Shown here piece after piece: positions 1 to 11,595 of a stretch of 64,000 bases of DNA (the stretch's first letter is position 1; every line of letters begins with the position of its first letter). The position numbers and the translations under genes are program-made. The notes below the pieces were generated by a model. That model ran no database searches. It saw nothing but the letters and a program-made list of their open reading frames with translations, and was not told where the DNA came from. The stretch is from Phyto melanocephala (Eukaryota; Arthropoda; Insecta; Diptera; Rhinophoridae), in the NCBI GenBank assembly GCA_941918925.1, contig OW799234.1, forward strand, positions 116,411,128 through 116,475,127, given 5' to 3'.

Positions 1-292
1 ACCTTAATATTATTAATTAAAAAATATATATCTAGTTATCAAAATTTAAAATTTTTAGCTAAACATTTAACAAATACCTACATACATATGTTCTGAAACA
101 AATTTTAAATAACAACTAAAACAAAAACAAAAAACTGCAGGACTATTTATCTTAGAAAATCTAAAGACGAAAATGTTAAATTGCCGGATTATTCATACAT
201 GAAACAGGTATGTATGTTATTTTAATTTTAAGCAAAAATTTTAAAGTTTAGGAAAACAATTGAAGTGTAAAATTAATTAATATAAAGTATTA

Positions 293-407
293 CTGCCGTC
301 TTCATAAAAAATATTTTCGTTATATTGAAGGCTTATTTGACAGATGTTGTATAAAAATTTGTCAAATAATCTTTAATACCCGAAATATTTTCTTATGAGG
401 AGGGCAG
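293..407. repeat. Decayed short palindromic MITE, copy 1
   Basis: A weak inverted repeat of about 115 bp whose arms read CTGCCGTCTTCATAAAAAAT and, on the other strand, a similar sequence ending GGGCAG. The arm sequence with TTGAAGGCTTATTTGACA recurs in the much better preserved palindrome at 56169..56282, so this is an older member of that family. It carries no coding capacity. Arms have diverged at many positions. Confidence 0.5.
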
Positions 408-1060
408 CTATTAACTAGGTATTACAGTGTAGATATACCAGATACATAGTCAAGTTTTAAAAAATGTATCACATACCTGGGGGTTTTAAACCCCGATTAA
501 TGTTTGGTGTATAAATTATTTCTTAGTATTTTTAAACTACAATAGGAATTTTACGGAATGTGACTTTCGGAATATGGAGGCATAATATAAGGCATTCTTG
601 GTTTTTTAATAGCTAGCTTAATAGAGAAGAATTTCCCATTGTCACAAATTCTACTCATTGCCAGACAAAAGCTAAAAGGTTAAGTTTTTATACAGAAAAC
701 AGTAAAGTTTTTTTATATTAATATTAAGAAATTTGTATATATTAAAATTTATTTAAACAGTAAAGGACATAAATTCCATAATATGCATATACACACTTAC
801 ATATACATACATAGGTAGATAAGGAAGTAAAGTTAGTTTTGTATGTAGATCTGAAAGTTAGAATGTTGAATGATATAACCTTTTCAAATCACCTTTATTC
901 TGGTGTAGCAAGACAATTGTTGGGGGTGCAATGCACACCCCTCTCCCAATTGATTTGCCCCATCAGAATTTAAAAATTCAGTTCAGCTTAAGATTTTGCA
1001 ACAACCCCCACCGCCCAAGAATTTTTTAACTACGCTAATGTTTATGCTATACGAAGAGTC
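408..1060. other. AT-rich non-coding stretch
   Basis: No ORF, repeat pair or RNA-like structure recognised. The slightly GC-richer patch around 920-1020 (runs of C and CACCCC) matches nothing else in the window. Confidence 0.5.
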
Positions 1061-1068
1061 TGTGTCAC

Positions 1069-2190
1069 CAGGCTTGCCATTTTAGCACTTTTTATGCTAG
1101 ATTTAGCATTTTTTTCATAAGTTAGCACAAAAGATTTTCAAAAAAATTCTAAGTACTAGTTTAGCACTTTTTAATAATAATCCGGCATTTTTGCACTTTT
1201 TTCATGTATAATTTAAATGCAATCAATTATTTTTTATATATAAATTTTAGATGATATTTTCTTTCTTGTAAAGCTTATATATAGCTGGTAAAATATTTAT
1301 AGAGGAAAGGCTGATAGACATAATTTTGGGAGATGAGGAAGAAATATTAAAAGAATATTTGCTACCAAATCCGTATTTAGGATATGAATTCGAATTTACA
1401 TTTTTTAAAATCGCTTGTAAATGAACTAAAATTATCTGCTTCTCAAAAATATTTTGATATTAAAAAAAGTTCAACATTTTCAATAGATAAACCCTTAAAC
1501 AAATTAAGGCGCCTATTACTTGTATCTTAGAAGATATGAATTTAAGTATAACTGAAATGGAAAAAATCAAAAATCAGTGAAGCTATATAACTGAACAGAT
1601 CTGACATACCAATAGGGATACTACGGAGTTCTGGATTGAAGTAAACCAATTTAGAAATTCAATTAATAAAAATCCTTTTAAAGAATTATCGGATCTGGAG
1701 CTGTCTCTTTTGGTTTTACCATTTTCAAATGCTGAAGTAGAGCGTTTATTTGGTTTAATGGGCTTAATAAAAAGCAAACTTAGAACAAAAATGAACACAC
1801 AACTTTTATGTTCTGTTATACGTATAATGGAAAAGCGTAAAACTTAATAACGTATGTTGCTATAACATCAATATATCGGACGATGCTTTGATTAAAATTG
1901 GTTCATCTGAAAAATACCAAAAAGAATTAGTATGTGAAGAAAATTATATGATTGAACTTGTTAACCTTCTTATCACATTTGAGTAATTGTTGACACTTTT
2001 TTTGTGTAAATATATTATTAATAAAATTGAATTTAATTGAACAAAATATGTTGCAAATTATTCTTAATTTTTAACGTTTTAAAAAAACAAAATTGCTAAA
2101 TTCTAGTACTTTTCTTTTTGAACTGTAGAACATTCAAGCACTTTTTTCCGAGGTTTTGCACTTTTTGTCTATCATCTTATGGCAACACTG
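1069..2190 (+). mobile_element. hAT transposon, internally deleted, copy A
   Basis: Ends are CAGGCTTGCCATTTTAGCAC on the left and, in reverse complement, CAGTGTTGCCATAAGATGAT on the right. It is flanked by 8-bp direct repeats TGTGTCAC (1061..1068) and TGTATCAC (2191..2198), matching at 7 of 8 positions. An 8-bp duplication and CAG-type ends are the hAT signature. Subterminal repeats of TTTAGCACTTTT/AGTGC type lie inside both ends. Only the end of the transposase survives (see 1605..1847), with frameshifted remains just upstream. The second copy at 4473..6353 lies about 2.3 kb away in opposite orientation and has the same overall deletion structure, so the pair derive from one deleted progenitor. 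Confidence 0.85.
1605..1847 (+). pseudogene. hAT transposase C-terminal dimerisation domain, fragment
   Basis: An open reading stretch of about 80 codons with no start codon, ending in TAA. It contains LLVLPFSNAEVERLFGLM followed by IKSKLR and a closing IRIME segment, the conserved hAT C-terminal dimerisation region. In an intact hAT transposase this domain closes the catalytic fold and mediates multimerisation. The N-terminal zinc finger and DDE core are missing. Copy B has ATG where this copy has AGG before DTTEFW, so neither start is the real one. The domain stays open although the sequence upstream is frameshifted, which may just reflect moderate age. Confidence 0.8.
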
Positions 2191-2198
2191 TGTATCAC

Positions 2199-4464
2199 TG
2201 TCTTAAATACAATGTTGTCGTTACATTACCACATTGGCGTAGGTTAAAAATTTTTTTCTGCATTTTTTTTCTTTGTTTAAAATCTAAGTTAATTTTATAT
2301 GTATGTTAAATGTAAATAGATATTTTTTTCAACTTGTATAAATTCAAAAACAATCCTGGGTGACATTGCACTATAGAAATGCAGTTTAAAGCAAATTCTT
2401 ATTTATGTATTAACTAATTTTATTTACATAATTTTTTGAGCTTAAAATCAATTATTTATATATTTTATAGTTATATAAAGTACTTTTCTCATTCCGGGAG
2501 GTTATTTGTATGAGAACTAGGTAAAAATTCGGGCGATTTAAAATCAAAATCAATGGGGTTTTACCTTCAGTCAAAAAACTTAATGTGTAGCTCATTCTAT
2601 AAAAAACGAATCAAAGTTGCAATGGATATACAAAAGACATTTAAATCAATATTTTATGCCTAGGTTTGAAATCCGCACAATAATCTCTTTTCTTATATCA
2701 CATCTCGATTGGTCGAAAAATTATGGGCATCTTACCGATTGCTAACAAACCTCTTTATAATTGTTTTAAGTTTTCATGCCCAGTAGTAAATAGCGCAACA
2801 TTTTAAATGCAACCGACAATTATGAAATAAACACAAGATGAAACAAAGAAGAAGAAAGAAACAAATTAATATATATTTGCACGCGTTTTTTTTTTTATAC
2901 AATTGTTAAACTATAATTAGTTGTTAGTTTAGATGGTTGTTGAAGCGGTAGTCGGTCGTTCAAATGGTTGGTTGAATTCTTCATTTATTTGTGTAATTTA
3001 GGGTTTTTTCTCTTTTTTTTCGAACATTCATTATTTTACTATTGTATGAAAGTATGTGTTTAATATTAATTTGTTTTATCTTGTTGCATGCTTCAATGCA
3101 ACTACAATTGCCAATCAAGCATTAAGGCGACGTGTTTGTAATATTAATGATCCTAAAATATATGCATTTTTAATTTCAAAATATATACCTACACAGGCAC
3201 ACGCATTTCTTCTAGGAATGTCATCTGGTTTGTTAATATTTATTTAAATGTGTTTATTATAATTAAAATGTTAATTATATGCATATACTGCAAGTGATAG
3301 TTTTCACATTGGTTGCAATTTTAAAATAAAATAATTCCAATTAGATTGATGGGTATATTTAGTTGGCCGTACTTTCTCATAAGATAAAATGTTAGACTGG
3401 CAATGCCGTTTTTACAATGGGCTGAAAACAGCTGTGTAGTTGAATTATTTTTTTATTGGGGAAGACCACCCTTAAGGATGATCGATGTATGTGTTTTAAT
3501 ATGTTTAAAATTTCTAGAGAATTTTTCGTGAACATTTTTATATAAAATTAAGAATTTATTTTTTAAGGCTTCTTATAAAGACATTTTTTGATAATATATC
3601 TAATATTTTTTTTACTAATATAAAATCTGTCTATAGGTTTTATCAGTTTGTATAAGAATTTATATGAAATATCATCTGTAATAATTTAAAAAAAAATTAA
3701 ATTTTAAAAGATCAATTTCAATAAATCAATACATAATTATTAATTAACGAAACAATTTTGATAATATATTGATATTTTATTCTTAAATAAAAAAAATGAA
3801 CTTAAGCCGGAATGAAAATAGTTCACATTAAAATTTAATTTTGATAATAATTAAATTTTAAAAAAATTTCTAAAACTTATCTATTTAATTAAAGTAATAA
3901 CTTCAATTAAATTATAACTAAAAAATGCGATAAATTATTTATAAAATATAAATGATTCTTGATAAAGTTTTTCTTTCACTTATAATTTTTAAAAACCCTT
4001 TTTACTTTCTCTTGGAAATATATTGTTAAATTTTTTTATTTGTACAAGGTCGTAAAGGTTTGTAAACAATTTTCAATAAATTATCGTCTTTGGATTACAA
4101 AAAACAATATTTACAAGTTTTTGATAAATTTATAAAAAAATGTTGAAGCGTTAGCGAGATTAAAAACAGAATTTAAAAAAATATTTTTTTCTATGAAAGT
4201 GATGATTTTGCTAAAAAGTTCAGATAAACTCAACTTAAGCAAGTTTTTCAAAGTACCCCGTATGCTTTACGTTTGCAATACGTTTTCAATAATTTCTTTT
4301 TGTTATAGATATTGTATTTGCAGTCGGACATATAGACGTTTTTATCTTACTTTATTTTAATAAGTTATATTAATCAAAATAATTAAATTAAAGGTAAAGC
4401 GTGTACTTTTTTTTTAAAGAAAAACAATGATTACATAAAAAGAGATAGACTGTAGCAGCATTAG
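2199..4464. other. AT-rich non-coding spacer between the inverted hAT copies
   Basis: Very AT-rich, no coding signal; the 63-codon ORFs at 2118 and 3056 are chance open frames in low-complexity DNA. No repeat shared with the rest of the window was seen. Confidence 0.5.
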
Positions 4465-4702
4465 ACGTAAACCAGTGCTGCCATAAGATGATCGAGAAAA
4501 AGTGCAAAACCTCGGAAAAAAAGTGCTAAAATGATCTACAGTTCAAAAATAAAAGTGCTAAAATTTAGTATAAAATTAAGTATACCTTTTTAATATAATA
4601 ATCATATAATTTTCTTCACATACCAATTCTTTTTGGTATTTTTCAGATGAACCAATTGTAATCAAAGCATCGTCCGATATATTGATGTTATAGCAACATA
4701 CG

Positions 4703-4939
4703 TTATTTAGTTTTACGCTTTTCCATTATACGTATAACAGAACATAAAAGTTGTGTGTTCATTTTTGTTCTAAGTTTGCTTTTTATTAAGCCCATTAAAC
4801 CAAATAAACGCTCCACTTCAGCATTTGAAAATGGTAAAACCAAAAGAGACAGCTCCAAATCCGATAATTCTTTAAAAGGATTTTCATTAATTGAATTTCT
4901 AAATTGGTTTACTTCAATCCAGAACTCCGTAGTATCCAT
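4703..4939 (-). pseudogene. hAT transposase C-terminal dimerisation domain, fragment (copy B)
   Basis: A 78-codon open frame with the same landmarks as 1605..1847: TTEFWIEVNQF at its start, LLVLPFSNAEVERLFGLM in the middle and IRIMEKRKTK at the end. Only about the last tenth of a normal hAT transposase is present, so it cannot catalyse transposition. Near-identity with copy A indicates a shared, already deleted parent. Confidence 0.8.
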
Positions 4940-5261
4940 ATTGGTATGTCAGATCTGTTCAGTTATATAGCTTCACTGATTTTTGATTTTTTCCATTTCA
5001 GTTATACTTAAATTCATATCTTCTAAGATACAAGTAATAGGTGCCTTAATTTGTTTAAGGGTTTATCTATTGAAAATGTTCAACTTTTTTTAATATCAAA
5101 ATATTTTTGGGAAGCAGATAATTTTAGTTCATTTACGAGCGATTTTTAAAAATGTAAATTCGAACTCATATCGTAAATACGAATTTGGTTGCAAATATTC
5201 TTCAAATATTTCTTCCTCATCTCCCAGAATTATGTTCATCAGCTTTTCCTTTATATATATA

Positions 5262-6072
5262 CTAGCCAAACCCGGCGCGCGTTGCTACGCCCCTTAATGA
5301 ATCGAAATGCATTCTGAATTTTAATTGAATATCAAGTGCAAAAACCTAAAAATTATAATTTTTTTATGGGCGTGGCATTTCCCACTTTTCTAGTCACGAA
5401 ATTGTAAAGTCATAAGAGCTCAATATGTGTGCAGAATCGGACCAGTGCAAGTATCCCAAACTTAAAATTGTTTTTATGGGCGTGGCCTTGCCCACTTTTC
5501 TAATCACGAAATTGTAAAGTCATAATTGTTTAATATGTGTGCAAAGTTACAGAATAATCGGTCCAGCGCAAGTACCTCAAAATGATACCTTTCTTTTATA
5601 GGCGTGGCACTGCCCACTTTTCTAATCTTGAAATTATTTAGTCATGACAGCTCAATATGTGTGCAAAGTTTCAGAAAAATCGGTCTGATGCAAGTACCTC
5701 AAAATTATAGACTTTTTTTATGGGCGTGGCCCCGCCCACTTTTTTAATCACGAAGTTATAAAGTCACAACAGCTTAATATGTGTGCAAAGTTTCAGAAAA
5801 ATCGGTCCAGTGCAAGTACCTCAAAGTTAAAACTTTTTTAGGGGCGTGGCCCCGCCCACTTTTCTTAGCACGAAATTATTTAGTCATAACAGCTCGATAT
5901 GTGTGCAAAGTTTCAGAAAAATCGGTCAAGTGCAAGTAGCTAAAACTGATAACTAATTTTTTATGGGCGTGGCCCCGCCCACTTTTTTTCATCCATAAAC
6001 ACTCCCCGGTATGTCTACAACAACTTACCAAAGTTTGAGCCAGATCGGTTTTACAGTTTCAGAGTCTATAGC

Positions 6073-6115
<43 letters not shown>

Positions 6116-6135
6116 TTCACTTTTATATATATAGA
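5262..6135 (-). mobile_element. Non-autonomous Helitron (DINE-1-like) with six tandem repeats, copy 1
   Basis: Read on the minus strand it begins TCTATATATATAAAAGTGAA and ends in CTAG, preceded by a GC-rich segment (GCGCGCCGGG), and it sits between A and T with no duplication. Those are Helitron features: 5' TC, 3' CTRR, 3' GC-rich hairpin region, insertion at AT. The interior has about six units of roughly 120 bp, each with GGGCGTGGC, TGCCCAC or CGCCCAC, then CAATATGTGTGCAAAGTTTC. A perfect (AC)18 run (6075..6110) lies next to the 5' end. The block order, microsatellite plus central tandem repeats, resembles DINE-1 elements of Drosophila. No Rep/helicase gene. The empty site is visible in hAT copy A. 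Confidence 0.8.
6075..6110. repeat. (AC)18 microsatellite inside Helitron copy 1
   Basis: Uninterrupted AC dinucleotide run. Helitrons 2 and 3 carry only about 3 to 6 AC units at the matching place, so the run expanded in this copy after insertion or is polymorphic among source copies. Confidence 0.9.
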
Positions 6136-6353
6136 TTACCAGCTATAACCTATACAAGAAAGAAAATATCATCTAAAATTTATATATAAAAAATAGTTGA
6201 TTGCTTTTAAATTTTATATGAAAAAAGTAGAAAAAATGCCGGATTATTATTAAAAAGTGCTAAACTAGCACTTTGCATTTTTTTTGAAAATCTTTTGTGC
6301 TAAATTATGAAAAAAAAATTCTAAATCTAGCATAAAAAGTGCTAAAATGGCAA

Positions 6354-7666
6354 ACGTCTTGAACACAACTTTTTTGGTACGGCTTAATGTACATGCCTTT
6401 TTAAAGAAACTTTTTAATTTTGCGAAATTTTTGTTGTTAGGTGATATGCTGCAAATTCTGTGATTTAAAAAAAAATTTTAATATTTTTTTTATAAAATTT
6501 TTTTAAATTCTTAATTAAATATTCACCTTATTTGAGGTTTTTGTAACTAAAAACATCATTCTTGCTAATTTATATCTCTTTTTCACTCAACGATTTTTTT
6601 TTTAAATAGGATTTCTGTTTTAAAACTTTAAATGGACTTGTTTTTAAAACTTGTTTAAGGGATCATATTAAAAAAAAAAATTTGCAAAATTAACATTTTA
6701 AAATACTGCTTATTGTGCACTCAACTATAAAATGTATTTTATGAAAAATTTAATTAAAAATAAAAGCAAAAACAAAAGTAAACTTTAAATCAAGTAACAA
6801 TAAAGACACTTGCAACTTCAACACTTATTTTTTCCACACATAAATTTGTATGCATGTACGTGACATACAGTAGTTAACTTGTACTTCAAGTTCATAACTC
6901 TACTCATTAAGAGATCGTAATTTAAAAAAATGTCCCATTTAAAACAAAACATAATTAAAAATTAACCTTTAGGTTAGAGTTTTATGCAGGTTTCATTAAC
7001 TTGCGCTTAAGTTTAACTTAAGTTTAAGTTATTTAAATAACAACTTTTCTTAGTCTCTCTCACTCACTCTCTAGCACAACAACTGCCAATGGGTGGCCCG
7101 ATAAATTAAATAAGTTTATTATGTATTAATTAAAATATTTGTTATGATTTTTTCTCTTTTTTATTGCTTCACGCAATCTTCTAACATCATACAGTACAGC
7201 TATTTATAAAATAGAAAAATCTTTCATGTCTTTTGTAAGAAGAAGTTAGAGGTAGGCTATGCATATGTGTGTGTTTATGGTTATAAATGCATTAGTATCT
7301 TGAAAATTTTATCAAAAAATATTGATATGTTTTTTTTAATGACAAATGCTTAAACACAATTGTTTTTTAATTTTAATTTTTATTGTCGTAGTTTTTGTTT
7401 TAAACTAATATTTTAATTTTATTCAGCCTTGAAAAAATGTTAAATTTAAATAAGAACTCAAGTCTTAGTACAATTTAAATGTATCTGTAAAAATAATTTT
7501 AGTATGAAACAAAATAATTTAAAATTATTGATTTACTCCAAAACTATTTAAAGTTGATTTCTTTGCCACTTATATTTTATATATTTTTTCACTTATCATA
7601 GGAAGAGCCAGAATTTTATGAATCGAATCTCCTATTTATAGGCAACGGCTTTTAAAATGTGCATAT
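6354..7666. other. AT-rich non-coding stretch
   Basis: No repeat match or coding signal. Around 6850-7090 the sequence is of more even composition (CTCTCTCACTCACTCTCT run near 7053), as often seen in unique fly intergenic DNA. Confidence 0.5.
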
Positions 7667-8310
7667 CAGCGTTGCCATATTAGCCCTTTTAAGGTTTTTA
7701 TCTTGTTGAGCCAGAGAAAAATGAATTTAGCTCTTAGCCGTTTTTAATAAATTTTTTAGCCTTGTTTGACCTTTTTTTTGCTTCTAAATTACATCTATAA
7801 ACATTTCAAAGTAGTTACGTCGATTTTGTTTTTGTAATTTTGGAAGTTTTGCGTATTTTTGCGCTACGTGTTTAAATTACAGCTGTTTGTGTTTATTGTG
7901 TATCTATTATTTGGATTTACCGGAATTTTTTTTAAAAAGTGACATTTAATAGAGGTCGTGAGCGATATAACTTGCCAATAGGGAAAAAATTTCGAAAGGA
8001 GTGTATTAGTACTTCAAAATTTAAAGAATGGATTAGCAAGTGCAAAATTTGTTAAAGGATTTTTGAAAATGTTGAGACAAACGCTAAATTTTGTATACTG
8101 AACGCTTACACAAAAACAATAAAACATCTTAACGCAATTGGAAGCATTGCTGGTATAAATCCATTGCCTTTCAAACTGACTTCTAAGAAAACTCATCAAC
8201 AGCAGTTATCATTGTGTTTGTTTTTAGCAGTACAAAGTTTAATTGCTACAATAATCATTTGAGAGAAGTCTGCTAAAATAGTTCGATTGTCCTTCATTAA
8301 AACAGCATAA
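7667..8310 (+). mobile_element. hAT relic, 5' part
   Basis: Starts with CAGCGTTGCCATATTAGCCC, closely resembling the ends of the hAT copies at 1069 and 4473, followed by subterminal TTTAGC repeats. About 280 bp inside lies a BED-finger-like coding relic (7951..8262). No right-hand terminus was found before the SINE at 8447, so the element is 3'-truncated and its end is approximate. Confidence 0.6.
7951..8262 (+). pseudogene. hAT transposase N-terminal BED-type zinc finger relic
   Basis: One frame of 104 codons broken by a single internal stop. It reads RYNLPIGKKFRKEC, then FKEWISKCKIC, then the stop, then NAYTKTIKHLNAIGS. The W, the CxxC pair (CKIC) and the KTIKH segment fit a BED finger, the DNA-binding N terminus of many hAT transposases. 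The first zinc-binding His expected before TKTIKH is Tyr here, so the finger is probably dead. The family match is by eye. Confidence 0.55.
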
Positions 8311-8446
8311 AACTAAATGATCTAAGCAATACCTCAGCTTTTAATATAACCTCAGAAAATAATAATTATAATTATATTTCAAATTGCTTGTTGGGTAATT
8401 CGCTCACCTGCACACATTCATTTTAAGCCTTGGGTAAATATTAATT

Positions 8447-8658
8447 GGGTTCCCCGGTGGACTAGTCACTAGTGTGCTGGCCTGCTAGTTTGGGAGTTGC
8501 GGGTTCGATTCCCGCCAGAGACTCTGGACTGGTCTGTTTCTCTTTCTATTCTATTCTTATTTTATTCTTCTCTTTATTTTTTTATTAAGGCGTCACAATG
8601 GACCGTAATGGTCTGCGGATGAGGGTAAATTTGCACCAGCCTTACCGACCTACCTACC
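8447..8658 (+). mobile_element. tRNA-derived SINE, copy 1
   Basis: The 5' part is tRNA-like: an A-box-like TGGACTAGTCA and a good B box in GGGTTCGATTCCCGCC, spaced as in a tRNA gene with a long variable arm. A body of about 120 bp follows, ending in CCTACCTACCTA. It is flanked by TAAATATTAATT (8435..8446) and TAAATATGAATT (8659..8670), a 12-bp target duplication with one mismatch, as expected for LINE-mediated retroposition. The second copy is at 17759..17950. The internal boxes would drive RNA polymerase III transcription. Confidence 0.85.
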
Positions 8659-8670
8659 TAAATATGAATT

Positions 8671-10030
8671 AAAATTAACTGACCATTCCTAATTTGACTT
8701 AAAGTCAGTATTAAATTGAAGTTATCTTTCAACAACTTTCCTTTGTACTTTAACTCGCACATACATATAAATTGTTGACTACCACATCCCCTCAATTGAC
8801 AACGACGATGTTTCCCACGGTATTTCTTTATATATTTAGTACAATTTTTGCTTCAAAAGTAATCACTGTGAGTTGTTTAATGTTGTTTAAAAAGAATGTA
8901 TGTTTAAAAAATAAGTACATTAATAAATATAAATAAATTATGATCAGACAAATAATCTAAAAAATAGACTTAATTTTTGTTTCTTTTATTTTTTTTTTTA
9001 TATCCAAAAATAAAACAATTTTGCTTAAGTCACCCTAAAACCCATCACGTGATTACTTTTGTATGACTAGACTATTTAATTCATATTTTTTAGACTTAAA
9101 ACTAGTGGCCTTTCATTTCTATTTTATTATGTTTTCACAGATTTGTTCTCTTTAAATTTTCATTTATTTTAATGGCTTAATGTAAATTAATTTATAATAT
9201 TATTACTTGTATTAACAAGCGTTTACATATTTAAATATGTGTATTGTATAATTTAATTAAAAGCTCTGTACTTAAAATTGTGTTGTTTGCAGACAACTTT
9301 TTGTTATTGTTGTTTGTGTTCTTTACTTATGTGCAATAAAACTGTTTAAGTAAAAATTAAACAAGAGCAATTGTGCAATTGCACGAAGGCTTTTCCAGGA
9401 AAACCAATAATACAGTGGTTGGCTGTGTAGAATTTTATATGCCTTTTTTACCCTATATATTTAAGATTGTCTATTTTTGCAGAATACCCTTCTCACAGGT
9501 CAGTAAGCTTCAAATCAGGAAATGCATTTCTTCATGATGATTATTCACTATAATGTACTTACTGTACTGTATTTATTATACTTAACAGAGAACGGCATAT
9601 TCATAGACGTTTTTAATAACTCATATTTAAAAATTTTTTAAAAATGTTCAGACTATAAAACAAAAACCCACAGTAGAACAAATTGGGCACTTATTTACCC
9701 CATTAATATTTAAACAGATATATTTTATACTGAACACGTCATCAGTATCTGTGAAAAGAATTATATATAAACTGATATTCTGTACCTGTTTCATTTCTAT
9801 CATCCTCTCTCTAATTATATAGTTCTCTGGTGCTATTTTTTTACTGCGCTGAATCTTTGTAAAATAAAAAATTATTTCAATTTAATGAAACCGCTAATTT
9901 ATTTTTTGGTAAACAATTTCATTGTTTAAAAACCAAGTGAGAGTATTGTTTACGGATATGCCGAATCTTAAATATAATAACTTTTACCATCATGTACATA
10001 GCTATAGTGACCACATCGCAACTTAGCCTA
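8671..10030. other. AT-rich non-coding stretch
   Basis: No ORF or recognised repeat. The short patch AGAGCAATTGTGCAATTGCA near 9365 is a small palindrome of unknown meaning. Confidence 0.5.
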
Positions 10031-10039
10031 GATTAAGGA

Positions 10040-10720
10040 TTTAATGCTTTACCCCATTTTGCTTACTTATTTCCGATGTCGTCTTGGATTATAACTTTTT
10101 CATAATTTATTGTTAAAGCGCTTTTATTGTATTGCGAAAGTTGAAAGGGCAAGTCCGTTAATTACTATAATTTACCCATATATCTGCCGCTTAATTTCGG
10201 ACGTCATCTTGAATTGTAACTTTTTCATAATTTACAGCATACTATTGGTCAAGCCCTTTATTTTCATATCAATATTTCGCGGATTGAAGTAGTTACATTT
10301 CAGTTACTAGATTTGACCCATATACAAATTGTAGGGCAATTTTAAGTGAAGGCCATCATAGATTTAAAATCTTTTTTAAAGTGTATTGTAATTTGCTACT
10401 AAACCCGTTACTTTTAATATCCATACCGATCCAAGCAGTTGTCTGGAAACTGAAAAATCGTTTATCGTTTTAAAAGTTTAGGACAAAAACTCCGATGTAG
10501 TTGTGTTTTTGTGCTTATATCTCCCTTAGTTAAGAAACGATTTGTCAGTTTTTTTCCAGCAATCATTTTCGAAACTACGGCTTGTAAGCTGGTGACTTTC
10601 GCGTGTACAAAAACAAATTCGGAACTTTAGTAACTTCTTGCCTGAAACTTGGCGGCAGTGACCGATTTGTCGAAAATCTTAGGAATATTAATCTATAAAT
10701 CAAATTAAATCTATGAATAA
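10040..10720 (-). repeat. Decayed mini-me-like repeat, internal part
   Basis: On the minus strand it shares ordered segments with the better defined element at 14913..15895: TTCAGTTTCCAGACAAC, then TCTATGATGGCC, then ATGGGTCAAATCTAGTAACT, then text like ATCCAAGACGACATCGG. Two imperfect direct copies of an about 125-bp block lie at 10060-10250. Neither terminus was found, so limits are approximate. Confidence 0.4.
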
Positions 10721-10836
10721 TAGCATAAGTGTCCCTTAATTATTCCAGAGTTGAAATTTTTAATTTTTATGGTAATAATCGGGAGTCAGACGTGTTCGAA
10801 AGTTATAGTTCGATTTTTTAGAAATAATAACCCTTA

Positions 10837-11241
10837 GGGCCATTATTACAACTTGCCGACAAAGTTAATGTTAATAAAAGCTTAACGTTTGTTAACGTTA
10901 GCAATAAACTGACCATTAAGAATTGTTCGTTATTACAACCTCCCTGCAAGATAAATTGTATTTTTTTTTAAATATGGCAGCACCAAAACAAATACCGACT
11001 TTTTTTTAACAAATTTATTAGTTCTTTTAAAATAACGTGGCAACGACAAATGAATAGTAAACAATTCCTTTATACCGTAGAAAATATGGTATGAACCTCA
11101 CGTTAAAAGTTAAAGGCAGAGTGATCTTCCCTTTAACATATCGGACACTTTTAGGTTAAAGTGAAGTTGTAATAACAAAAAACTAGTTATCTGTCCGATA
11201 ACATCCTAACTTGAGTTATTGGTAAGTTATAATAATGGCCC
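10837..11241. mobile_element. TIR MITE with TTA target duplication (PIF/Harbinger-type)
   Basis: Terminal inverted repeats start GGGCCATTATTACAACTTGC on the left and GGGCCATTATTATAACTTAC on the right (reverse complement), imperfect over 40 bp or more. TTA lies immediately outside both ends. A 3-bp TWA duplication with G-rich termini is typical of PIF/Harbinger MITEs. The ends also hold GTTAACGTT-type subterminal repeats. No coding capacity at 405 bp. Confidence 0.75.
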
Positions 11242-11595
11242 TTATAGTGCCACACTAGGTTAGCCTAAACATGCTGATGATCCAGAAAGCCAACACATTC
11301 AGGACCTTGATAAATCCACAAATTTTTTTTTAGATTTCGCGACTTGTATTATACTGTAAACTTAGTTTAATATTGCTAAGTCATATAAAGACCTTTATTT
11401 CACTTTACTGTATTTTGGGTAAAATACATAAATAATATATAAACTATATTTTTTTAATTTTTGACAACATTTTGTCTTCCTCATCTGCATGAGAAATAAA
11501 GTCTCCACGATATCCAAAAAAAAAAATTTAAATTCTGTTTTATAATTATATTATGGAAGAGTAAATATTTACATTTTTTTAATTATTATAATATT

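Larger units (their letters stand above)
4473..6353 (-). mobile_element. hAT transposon, internally deleted, copy B, split by a Helitron
   Basis: The reverse complement of copy A (1069..2190), with the left end CAGTGCTGCCATAAGATGAT and a right end reading GCTAAAATGGCAAACG. Taking out the Helitron at 5262..6135 leaves about 1.0 kb that aligns with copy A along its whole length, including the C-terminal domain. The left flank is ACGTAAAC; the right end has lost its last few bases, so the 8-bp duplication can no longer be read with confidence (ACGT is shared). Confidence 0.8.

Noticed and set aside
5340..6000. CRISPR-like array of regular repeats
   Set aside because: Units are contiguous 120-bp tandem repeats of an animal Helitron with no separate repeats and spacers.
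8450..8525. tRNA gene (A and B boxes present), also at 17759
   Set aside because: The acceptor stem does not close properly, the B-box copy is followed by a SINE body and tail, and both copies have target duplications; these are SINE heads.
11274..11295. Hammerhead-like CTGATGA close to GAAA
   Set aside because: Only four bases lie between the two core words, so no stem II can form.
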